Assembly: GCA_947629875.1 (NCBI GenBank)
Contig: CANRFK010000050.1
Coordinates: 1 to 9,004, forward strand
Direction of reading: 5' to 3'
Length of the DNA stretch: 9,004 bases
DNA from: an uncultured Clostridia bacterium
Lineage (GTDB): Bacteria > Bacillota > Clostridia > Christensenellales > Borkfalkiaceae
The notes under the pieces were generated by a model, which ran no database searches, was not told the DNA's origin, and was given only the letters and a program-made list of their open reading frames with translations. A program made the position numbers and the translations under genes. This document shows, one piece after another, positions 1-5,332 of the stretch (positions are counted from its first letter, which is position 1; each line of letters opens with the position of its first letter).

Positions 1-742
1 CCTCCCACGCGTAGGAGACTGCCTCCGCGGCCTCCATGGAGCGCAGGGCGGGATCCTTCTTCGCATCGCGCAGTTTCATGCACTCTATGAGCCAGAATGC
101 GATCGAGAATACCGCGGCGATGGCGGCAAAGAGGAGCGGCGCGTAGGCGTACGTCGGGATGCGCGCGATCGCAAAGAGTGCGAGCGTGAACACCGCATCG
201 TGCGCGGCGAGGCACAGTCCCGTGACCGCACTTCCCACACCGAAGCGGAACCCGATGTAGATGAGGCCGACAAGGGCGCCCACCGTGAGCGCGACCGCGC
301 CGCGCCACGTCGCCGTATCGGAGAGCCCCTCCACCATGGAAAGGCTGTGATATTCGACGGAGATCTGCGCATCGGGCAACTTTTCTTCTGCCTGCTTTTC
401 GATCTGTTCTTTTGCGAAGCCGAGCGCATCCGTGGCGCTGTCGGCGGGCAGGATGTATGAGATGACCGTCATATCCACCGTGGAATCGGAGCCGTCGTGC
501 CGCTCGATGACGGAGAGATGCTGATCTTTGAGCGCGGTATCGCAGATATCCTCGAACGTTTCCACCTTCTCGGGGGAGATCTCCACCGAGACATCGTACC
601 GCACTTCGAACACATAGCTCTTTTGGCGGTCGGGCGAGGTGTTGAAACCGAGCAGGCACATTAAAATGATGCCGGCAATGATAATCACGGCGGAGACCGC
701 CAGCCAAACGGGCAGAAGTTTGAGGGGACGTTTAGTCTTCAT
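1..742 (-). CDS. secF: SecF-like protein-export membrane protein (3' end cut by window edge)
   Basis: Auxiliary subunit of the Sec translocase that works with SecD and YajC at the cytoplasmic membrane to support late steps of protein export. I translated it by hand from the ATG at 742; 247 residues are visible before the window ends. A first membrane helix (about residues 10-32) is followed by an extracytoplasmic domain to about residue 135. Helices then begin with LIYIGFRF and carry LAAHDAVFTLALFAI, which match the SecF pattern RF...LxHDxxxTxG. The start overlaps the secD stop by 11 bases and is preceded by AAAGGAGGT 8 bases upstream, so secD and secF are translationally linked. Oddities: the SecF signature GYSxNDTVVVFDRIRE is replaced by a hydrophobic stretch, IAAVFSIAFWLIECMKL, and the family GxDFxGG motif after the first helix is absent. 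The SecF call rests on position after secD, topology and the RF/HD motifs. It is a divergent member. Confidence 0.8.
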   Translation of the reverse strand, partial: MKTKRPLKLLPVWLAVSAVIIIAGIILMCLLGFNTSPDRQKSYVFEVRYDVSVEISPEKVETFEDICDTALKDQHLSVIERHDGSDSTVDMTVISYILPADSATDALGFAKEQIEKQAEEKLPDAQISVEYHSLSMVEGLSDTATWRGAVALTVGALVGLIYIGFRFGVGSAVTGLCLAAHDAVFTLALFAIARIPTYAYAPLLFAAIAAVFSIAFWLIECMKLRDAKKDPALRSMEAAEAVSYAWE

Positions 743-2267
743 CTTCTTCCACCTCCTTTCTCTTGAAATGACAGAACTTGCCTTGTTTGTTGGTAAAGCG
801 CATCATGATCGCCCACATAAACCTGCCGAGCGCCAAGGCGCAGATGCCCGAGAAGAGCGACGCAAGCCCGAGCACGAACGCGAAGCCCGAAAGCCCGCCG
901 AGGGAGATGGCGTAGGTGATGAACGAGACGCCCGCAACGACGACGTGCAGATCGAATACGTGCCAGAACGTGCTCTTATAGGCGTTCTTGACGGCGGCCG
1001 TCATCGTCTTGCCCGAGGCGTATTCCTTCCGCGCCCGCTCATAGACGAACACCTGCGAAGCGGAGAGAAGGAGCGATGCGAGGAGCACCGCCGCATACGT
1101 GCCCGTGGAGACGGTGACAAACGGAACGCTCCACATACACAGAAGCGTGACGAGCAGGAAGAACATGTACGTATAGAGATGTACAAATCCGAGGAGCCCG
1201 TAGCGCACGAAGAAGAACACCATCATGAGGACGAACAGGACGCCGAATGCGATATACATATAGATGAGGGCGCTGTCGCCGTAGAGGGCGCGCATGGTGA
1301 CGACGGAATCGACATGGAGCGAGAAGGAACCCTCGTACACGTCGGATGCGGCAACTTTGGCGTTTGCCGTGCTATCGATGAGAATGGCGAGCGCCTTTAC
1401 GTATTCCGTGGTGAAGGACGTGCTGCTGATGGGCAGCTGGGCGTTCTCGATGGGAGAGCTGATGGGGAGCGAGATGACGGTGCCTTCGCCGACCTTGAAG
1501 AACAGGTAGCCCCCGTTCGTGGCGGCATCCGCCGTGCGGGAGGCGAGGCGATCCTTCCCCGCCGAGGTGAAGTTGACGACGACGTAGTGCGTCCCGGCAC
1601 CGTCGGTCATGGTGGTGGCGCTCTTCACATAGTCCCCGATGCTCTTGCCCGCTGCGGGAAGCACCGTGGTCGCCGCGGCTACATCGTCGCTCGTGCCGTA
1701 CAGCACTTCGAGATCTCCCATATTGGAGAACAGGCTGAACGTGGCGGTATAGGCGGTCAGGGACGAGGAGGCCTGCGGCACGAACACGCGGAGAATGTAG
1801 TCATCGGCAATGTCGATGCGGAGATCTTCGATGTGCATGCGCTCGTAGCGCTCGACGAGCCTCTCTTTCGCGTAGTTGAACTTGGCCGCGAACTCTTCGC
1901 TCACCTTCCCCTCTGCGTCGAGATTTTCCTTCTCGTCGTAATAGAGGTTGCCGACCTGCGCGTACTTCGACTTGTACTCATCATACTCCTTGCTGCCCTT
2001 CTGCATGCTGGCAAGGTTATCATCGTACTCCGTGGCGGAGATGACGCCCTCCGGATAAAACGTGGCGAGATACCCGCCGCCGCGGTACGCATCGTTGGCG
2101 CCGTATTCCACGCCGAGGTTGGCATCCTTATCGATCCACGTGACCACGGGATCGAACTGCGTGATGCTGCCGCCACTCGCGGGTAGCGCAACGAAACAAA
2201 TAAAGCTCAAAGCGGCGATGATGAGCGTCGCAAGCACGAGACAGATCGCCGATTTTACCTTTCCCAT
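732..2267 (-). CDS. secD: SecD-like protein-export membrane protein, divergent
   Basis: Large auxiliary subunit of the Sec translocase, normally working with SecF to help release and pull exported proteins using the proton gradient. The protein has 511 residues. Membrane helix 1 covers about residues 7-28, a long extracytoplasmic region about 30-330, and five helices about 335-485. Recognisable family blocks are VISLPISSPI (265-274, compare VISAPVI), FVYERARKEY (407-416, compare LIFERIREE), DLHVVV (439-444, compare DANLTT) and GFAFVLGLASLFSG (461-474). The start has AGGAGG a few bases upstream. Oddities: the conserved transmembrane Asp in the family block VDANVLIFERIREE aligns with Ala403 in SASQVFVYERARKE. 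The N-terminal GLDLxGG motif is only faintly present (LGVEYG, 51-56), and an acidic stretch (about 75-130) looks like an insertion. It has its own promoter upstream and overlaps secF downstream. Identity as a SecD homologue is fairly secure; retained proton coupling is doubtful. Confidence 0.88.
   Translation of the reverse strand: MGKVKSAICLVLATLIIAALSFICFVALPASGGSITQFDPVVTWIDKDANLGVEYGANDAYRGGGYLATFYPEGVISATEYDDNLASMQKGSKEYDEYKSKYAQVGNLYYDEKENLDAEGKVSEEFAAKFNYAKERLVERYERMHIEDLRIDIADDYILRVFVPQASSSLTAYTATFSLFSNMGDLEVLYGTSDDVAAATTVLPAAGKSIGDYVKSATTMTDGAGTHYVVVNFTSAGKDRLASRTADAATNGGYLFFKVGEGTVISLPISSPIENAQLPISSTSFTTEYVKALAILIDSTANAKVAASDVYEGSFSLHVDSVVTMRALYGDSALIYMYIAFGVLFVLMMVFFFVRYGLLGFVHLYTYMFFLLVTLLCMWSVPFVTVSTGTYAAVLLASLLLSASQVFVYERARKEYASGKTMTAAVKNAYKSTFWHVFDLHVVVAGVSFITYAISLGGLSGFAFVLGLASLFSGICALALGRFMWAIMMRFTNKQGKFCHFKRKEVEEDED
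751..759 (-). promoter_or_regulatory. Strong Shine-Dalgarno site of secF inside the secD coding end
   Basis: The minus strand reads AAAGGAGGT followed by 8 bases and the secF ATG, close to a full complement of the 16S rRNA tail. It lies within the last codons of secD and encodes part of the charged SecD tail (KRKEVEEDED). This decides the secF start at 742 and suggests the two subunits are made in a coupled way. Confidence 0.85.
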
Positions 2268-2288
2268 TGTCTCCTCCTATCCTGACAC

Positions 2289-2324
2289 GCGGGCGTAGCC
2301 CGCATAGAATATTCCCTGTGGGAA
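2289..2324 (-). other. Two small hairpins in the secD leader
   Basis: Between the predicted transcription start and the secD ribosome binding site lie two perfect short inverted repeats: TTCCC/GGGAA (2312-2324, three-base loop) and GCGGGC/GCCCGC (2289-2303, three-base loop). The second sits about 12 bases ahead of the AGGAGG site. Neither is followed by a U-tract, so they are not terminators. They may shape or protect the leader RNA; no known riboswitch class is recognised. Confidence 0.4.
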
Positions 2325-2339
2325 AAACTCACTCTTTAC

Positions 2340-2368
2340 ATTATATAGGAAAGGCGCGCGGCAGTCAA
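2340..2368 (-). promoter_or_regulatory. Sigma-70/sigma-A type promoter of secD
   Basis: The minus strand carries TTGACT (2363-2368), exactly 17 bases, then TATAAT (2340-2345), a near-perfect housekeeping promoter. Upstream of the -35 element are two A-tracts (GAAAAAATGCGAAAAAAAG, about 2379-2397) in the position of an UP element. Transcription should start near 2333, giving a leader of about 65 bases before the secD ATG. No terminator is visible after scfB, so read-through from scfB could add to secD expression. Confidence 0.8.
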
Positions 2369-2400
2369 GCCGAAACGCCCTTTTTTTCGCATTTTTTCGT

Positions 2401-3696
2401 CTAATTTTCGCGCGATTTCCGCTCCGCCAAGGCGTGCATCCCGCACTCGATGCGTTTTTTCATCATTGCGCACGTCATGGAGTAGGGTTCGTTGACGTCG
2501 CCGTTATAGTGATAGTTGTTCGCACTGCACCCGCCCGAGCAGATGAACTTGGCAAAACAGCCCTCGCACTTCTTGCGCGTGAACAGGCAGTTGGTGGCAA
2601 AAGTCTCGCGTAAGTCGGCTCTTTCGATGCCCGCAAACACGCTGCCCATGCGCCACTCCTTCTCCCCCGCGAACTGGTGGCAGGGGTAGAGGTCGCCGTT
2701 GGGCAAAACGGAAAAATATTCGTTCCCCGCGCCGCACGCCGAGACGCGCTTTTGAAGGCAGGGCCCGCCCTCCAAATCGACATTGAAGTGGAAGAAGTTG
2801 AAGCCTCTCCCCTCCGCCTCGCGCTTGATGTATTCGTCGCAGAGCGCTTCGTACTCGCTTTCGATCTGCGGGAGGTGCTCCTCCTTGATGGCAAGATCGT
2901 CGATCTCGGTGACGACAGGCTCCATGGAGAGAGAATCGAAGCCCTCGTCGGCGAGGAAGAGAACATCCTTGGAAAAATCGAGGTTTTTCGCCGTGAACGT
3001 GCCGCGGACGTAGTAGTGCTTGTCCCCGCGGATCTTGACAAACTCTTTGATCTTCTTGATGACGGCGGCAAAACTCCCCTTGCCGTTTATGGTCTTTCTG
3101 ACGGCGTCGTGCACCTCGGGGCGGCCGTCCAGAGAGAGGACGACGTTTTCCATCTCCTCGTTGAGAAAGTCCGCCTTCTCGCCGTCCAATAAAAGGCCGT
3201 TGGTCGTCGTGGTGAAGAGGAATTTTTTGCCGTGCTTCTTGCCCTCCTCCTTGGCGTAGAGCACCGTCTCTTTGAGGACATCGAAGTTCATGAGGGGCTC
3301 GCCGCCGAAGAAGTCCATTTCAAGAACTTTGCGGTTTCCGCTCTCGCGGATGAGGAAGTCGACCGCTACCTTGGCAACGGCAAGCGGCATCATCTCGCGC
3401 GCGGCGTGATACGCCCCCTCGTCGGCAAAGCAATATTTGCAGCGCAGGTTGCAGTCGTGGCAGATGTGCAGGCACAGCGCCTTGATCTCATGCGACTTGA
3501 TGGGGCGGGCGGACGTCTCGGGGGCGCCGAGCAGCCCCGCCTCTTTGAGATGCGCGATCTCGGCGAGCTCTTCGTCGGTCATCTCCACGGGCTCGCCCGC
3601 AAGGTAGCGCGCCGTCTTTTCGTCGCACTCGTGCAGGCTTCCGCTGCCCGTATCGTAGACGTAATATTTGTCGTGGTAGGAAAACGTGTGGATCAT
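2401..3696 (-). CDS. scfB: SCIFF/ranthipeptide radical SAM maturase
   Basis: Radical S-adenosylmethionine enzyme expected to install thioether cross-links in the adjacent ScfA peptide in the cytoplasm. The protein has 431 residues. Residues 1-60 form a PqqD-like peptide-recognition region (YYVYDTGSGS..ECDEKTA). The radical SAM cluster motif CNLRCKYC has Cys82, Cys86 and Cys89, and GGEP follows at 131-134. The C-terminal SPASM region carries many cysteines for auxiliary iron-sulfur clusters: Cys313, Cys321, Cys339, Cys370, Cys377, Cys380, Cys386, Cys390 and Cys409. The reading frame is open upstream, but Met at 3696 (MIHTFSYHDK) is the only sensible start. Upstream codons run through the terminator hairpin and out of frame into scfA. 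The ribosome binding site is weak, with no purine-rich core before the ATG. The length, motifs and adjacency to a six-Cys peptide match the CteB/ScfB family well. Confidence 0.95.
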   Translation of the reverse strand: MIHTFSYHDKYYVYDTGSGSLHECDEKTARYLAGEPVEMTDEELAEIAHLKEAGLLGAPETSARPIKSHEIKALCLHICHDCNLRCKYCFADEGAYHAAREMMPLAVAKVAVDFLIRESGNRKVLEMDFFGGEPLMNFDVLKETVLYAKEEGKKHGKKFLFTTTTNGLLLDGEKADFLNEEMENVVLSLDGRPEVHDAVRKTINGKGSFAAVIKKIKEFVKIRGDKHYYVRGTFTAKNLDFSKDVLFLADEGFDSLSMEPVVTEIDDLAIKEEHLPQIESEYEALCDEYIKREAEGRGFNFFHFNVDLEGGPCLQKRVSACGAGNEYFSVLPNGDLYPCHQFAGEKEWRMGSVFAGIERADLRETFATNCLFTRKKCEGCFAKFICSGGCSANNYHYNGDVNEPYSMTCAMMKKRIECGMHALAERKSREN

Positions 3697-3713
3697 GTTC
3701 GTAAAATAACGGC

Positions 3714-3739
3714 AAAAGAGCGGCGGAACACCGCCGCTC
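3714..3739 (-). terminator. Intrinsic terminator/attenuator between scfA and scfB
   Basis: The minus strand carries a perfect 9-base-pair GC-rich stem, GAGCGGCGG/CCGCCGCTC, with a four-base loop, followed at once by TTTT and, a few bases on, another T-rich patch (GTTATTTTACG). It begins 18 bases after the scfA stop codon and ends 17 bases before the scfB ATG. The short, interrupted U-tract suggests partial termination, so that most transcripts carry only the precursor gene and a minority extend to the maturase. Confidence 0.75.
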
Positions 3740-3757
3740 GCTCTGCATGAGATCGGA

Positions 3758-3910
3758 TTATTTCTTTTCGATCTTCTGTTCGCGCGTGATGCGCTCGCAG
3801 GACTGGTTGCCCACCGTGCAACTCGTCTTGCAGGCGGACTGGCAGGTGCTTCTGCACTCACCGCAACCCGTGACTTTCTTTTCCGCAGGTTTTGCGATCG
3901 TCTTGATCAT
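3758..3910 (-). CDS. scfA: Six-cysteine SCIFF/ranthipeptide precursor peptide
   Basis: Ribosomally made precursor peptide of 50 residues, the substrate of ScfB. A short leader (MIKTIAKPAEKK) is followed by a core with Cys at 16, 19, 23, 27, 31 and 38 in the arrangement CGEC..TC..ACKTSC..NQSC, the hallmark of the 'six cysteines in forty-five' family. Thr22, Thr29 and Thr32 are possible thioether acceptors. A Cys-to-Thr link spanning five positions has been reported for the related CteA peptide, and Cys27-Thr32 would have that spacing; this is inference. The tail after Cys38 (ERITREQKIEKK) is charged. AGAGGA lies 8 bases before the ATG, and the gene has its own promoter upstream and a hairpin after it. 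No dedicated exporter or protease gene is visible in the window. A quorum or stress signalling role has been proposed for ranthipeptides in some clostridia; the role here is unknown. Confidence 0.95.
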   Translation of the reverse strand: MIKTIAKPAEKKVTGCGECRSTCQSACKTSCTVGNQSCERITREQKIEKK

Positions 3911-3938
3911 GGCTGTTCCTCTCTGAAAGTTTTTCTTT

Positions 3939-3967
3939 ATTATACTATACGCCGCGCGAATTTGCAA
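3939..3967 (-). promoter_or_regulatory. Promoter of scfA
   Basis: The minus strand reads TTGCAA (3962-3967), 17 bases, then TATAAT (3939-3944). The -10 hexamer is consensus and the -35 differs at two positions. The predicted start near 3932 gives a short leader of about 20 bases to the scfA ATG. The promoter begins just after the stop codon of the upstream membrane-protein gene (3976), so scfA can be expressed independently. Together with the downstream hairpin, a monocistronic scfA RNA of roughly 220 bases is expected. Confidence 0.75.
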
Positions 3968-3975
3968 GCATTTTT

Positions 3976-4356
3976 TTATGCTTTGCGCAATTTCGCTCCC
4001 AAAAGCGCGCCGCATGCCCCGAGCACGGCGCAGACGAAGAGTTCGAGGAGGAAGAGCACGGAGACGGAGGCTCCCCCGCCGATGGCGGCAAAGACGGCAA
4101 GCGTGAGAAAAGCCGACAAAATTCCCGCCGCCGCGCCCTTGATGAGCGCCTTCTCGCGGCGGATGAAGATCATGGAAAAGAGAAAGACGCCCGAGCACTT
4201 CACCACCCAATTGACCGCCGTGACGACGCCCTGCGGCGGCGTATAAGCGCGGATGAACACCGCGGCGAGCGCGAGCGCCAAGAGACTGTATACGGTGACC
4301 GCGAACACCGCCCTGAACACTTCCCACGCGGCGCGCTTCCAAAATGCTTTGTCCAT
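3976..4356 (-). CDS. Small four-helix membrane protein, TIGR04086-like
   Basis: Unknown function. The protein has 126 residues with four predicted membrane helices, about 14-36, 44-65, 70-92 and 98-120, separated by short loops with a basic cluster (IRREKALIK, 65-73). The N- and C-termini are basic, so both probably face the cytoplasm. Its size, topology and position between yajC and scfA match the conserved clostridial membrane protein family TIGR04086, known mainly from this neighbourhood. I chose the ATG at 4356 (MDKAFWK) because GGAGG lies 7 bases upstream. An in-frame GTG at 4377 would add seven residues (MGCGGFS) but sits in the loop of a hairpin and lacks a ribosome binding site. The gene lies downstream of a terminator-like hairpin, so its expression is likely lower than that of yajC. 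A link to ranthipeptide handling or the Sec complex is only suggested by context. Confidence 0.8.
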   Translation of the reverse strand: MDKAFWKRAAWEVFRAVFAVTVYSLLALALAAVFIRAYTPPQGVVTAVNWVVKCSGVFLFSMIFIRREKALIKGAAAGILSAFLTLAVFAAIGGGASVSVLFLLELFVCAVLGACGALLGAKLRKA

Positions 4357-4358
4357 AG

Positions 4359-4395
4359 AAAAACCTCCGCAACCCACCTTATGGGTATGCGGAGG
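4359..4395 (-). terminator. Terminator-like hairpin whose 3' arm contains the next gene's ribosome binding site
   Basis: The minus strand folds as CCTCCGCA (4388-4395) with TGCGGAGG (4364-4371), continued by CCCA/TGGG after a small internal bulge, with a five-base loop. It is followed by TTTTT and then CTATG. It starts 16 bases after the yajC stop. GGAGG in the 3' arm is the only good ribosome binding site for the membrane-protein gene starting at 4356. The same structure can therefore terminate transcription and hide the ribosome binding site in read-through RNA. Confidence 0.7.
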
Positions 4396-4411
4396 CTGTT
4401 CACGTTATGCC

Positions 4412-5209
4412 TTATTCCTTCTTTTCCTCGGGCTCTGTGGGCTCTGCGGGCGTTTCGGGCTCGGCGGGCTCTGCGGGGGTTTCCGCGGGCTCTTCGGCGG
4501 GAGTTTCGGGTTCGGCGGGCGCTTCGCCGCGCTTTGCGGCATCCTTCGCCTCTTTTTCCGCACGGCGTTTTGCCTCCGCTTCCTCACGCGCGATCTGCGT
4601 GGGGCCCTTGGCATCCGTCTGGTAGATGCACTCCTTATCGATCTTCACGTACGACTTGCCCGATTGCTCGGTGCCCGTCTCGAGGACGACGGTATCGTCA
4701 TCGCACACTTCCACGACGACGCCGCAGATGCCGCCCGTCGTCTTTATTTTGTTGCCGGGCCTGATGGCCTCGATCTGCTCGGCGTATTCCTGACGGCGAC
4801 GCTTGTTCTTCCTGCTCGAGAAGAAGAAGTACACGATGAAGAGCAGGACGACGACAGCCAAAATAAGATACATGCCGTACTTCTGGAAGAAGCCGGGGGA
4901 CGCCTTCTTATACGTCGCCGTGCCGATCGTCAGGACGCCATCCTTGATGGTTCCCGTTGCGACCTCGGTATCGCCCTGTTTGAAAATGACCTTATTGGTC
5001 TCGCTATTGAACGAATATGTCCCTTTCTCTTCACCGTGCGACCAGCCGGCGTCGCTTTTGAGTTCGTAAATGTCGGTGGCGATCGACGGGTTGGTGTACT
5101 TGCCCGTGACGGAAGATCCGCCGCCGCAAGCGGCCAACGCGAAGAGGCACATCACGAGCATCATGAGCGCCAAAAATACGGGGAAAAACTTTTTCTTCAT
5201 TTTCATCAT
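4412..5209 (-). CDS. yajC: YajC fused to an N-terminal lipoprotein domain, with Pro/Glu-rich tail
   Basis: YajC is a small single-helix partner of SecD and SecF in the auxiliary translocase; family members are usually around 90-110 residues, whereas this one has 265. Residues 1-28 form a lipoprotein signal (MMKMKKK, hydrophobic core, lipobox LAAC with Cys28). Residues 29-108 look like a small beta-rich extracytoplasmic domain (GTYSFNSETNKVIFKQGD, GTIKDGVLTIGTATYKK). A membrane helix covers about 112-130, then the YajC domain: RKNKRRRQEY, IRPGNKIKTTGGICGVV (150-166) and YVKIDKECIYQ (187-197). A charged helix and a PAEP/ETPAEE repeat tail (230-265) end the protein. An outside N-terminus and inside C-terminus agree with normal YajC topology, so lipidation at Cys28 would add a second membrane anchor. 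An AAGGA site lies about 9 bases before the ATG. The C-terminal YajC assignment is strong; the extra domain is not recognised with certainty. Confidence 0.9.
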   Translation of the reverse strand: MMKMKKKFFPVFLALMMLVMCLFALAACGGGSSVTGKYTNPSIATDIYELKSDAGWSHGEEKGTYSFNSETNKVIFKQGDTEVATGTIKDGVLTIGTATYKKASPGFFQKYGMYLILAVVVLLFIVYFFFSSRKNKRRRQEYAEQIEAIRPGNKIKTTGGICGVVVEVCDDDTVVLETGTEQSGKSYVKIDKECIYQTDAKGPTQIAREEAEAKRRAEKEAKDAAKRGEAPAEPETPAEEPAETPAEPAEPETPAEPTEPEEKKE

Positions 5210-5213
5210 GTCT

Positions 5214-5240
5214 TTTATTCCTTTCTGATTTATTCCTTTC
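5214..5240 (-). repeat. Duplicated ribosome-binding-site segment before yajC
   Basis: The 12-base unit GAAAGGAATAAA occurs twice on the minus strand (5229-5240 and 5214-5225), 15 bases apart. Each copy holds an AAAGGA core. The copy nearer the gene has the right spacing for the yajC start; the upstream copy may be a standby site or simply a small tandem duplication. Confidence 0.6.
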
Positions 5241-5257
5241 TTACGGTTTTCTCAATT

Positions 5258-5286
5258 ATCATACAAATTTTTTACACTTTTGGCAA
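5258..5286 (-). promoter_or_regulatory. Promoter of yajC
   Basis: The minus strand shows TTGCCA (5281-5286), a 17-base AT-rich spacer, and TATGAT (5258-5263), both close to the housekeeping consensus. The predicted start near 5251 leaves a leader of about 40 bases. The promoter sits in the 123-base gap after tgt, where no terminator hairpin is evident, so yajC may receive both its own transcription and read-through from tgt. Confidence 0.65.
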
Positions 5287-5332
5287 GCGATTTTGCGTCG
5301 ATTTTTGACTTGTCATAGCAATTCCATACATT

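Noticed and set aside
639..2186. Plus-strand open frame of 515 codons opposite secD
   Set aside because: Its translation is low-complexity, rich in Arg, Glu, His and Gly with no recognisable domain. It is a codon-bias shadow of secD, whose minus-strand product has clear family blocks and a promoter and ribosome binding site.
3697..3861. N-terminal 55-codon extension of scfB
   Set aside because: The extension reads through the terminator hairpin and out of frame across scfA, and has no family similarity. ScfB homology begins at MIHTFSYHDK (3696).
3963..3986. Hairpin GCAAAGCAT/ATGCTTGC at the end of the membrane-protein gene
   Set aside because: The stem is short, AT-rich and bulged, with no U-tract on the minus strand. 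It overlaps the scfA -35 region and is not convincing as a terminator.
3758..4372. 204-codon frame joining the scfA sequence to an upstream stretch
   Set aside because: The upstream part is the wrong frame of the four-helix membrane protein. A real promoter and ribosome binding site lie directly before the scfA ATG at 3910.
4420..4525. GC-rich near-repeats at the yajC 3' end as a DNA repeat array
   Set aside because: They are explained by the coding of the PAEP/ETPAEE tail of YajC in frame; no CRISPR-like spacing or independent structure is seen.
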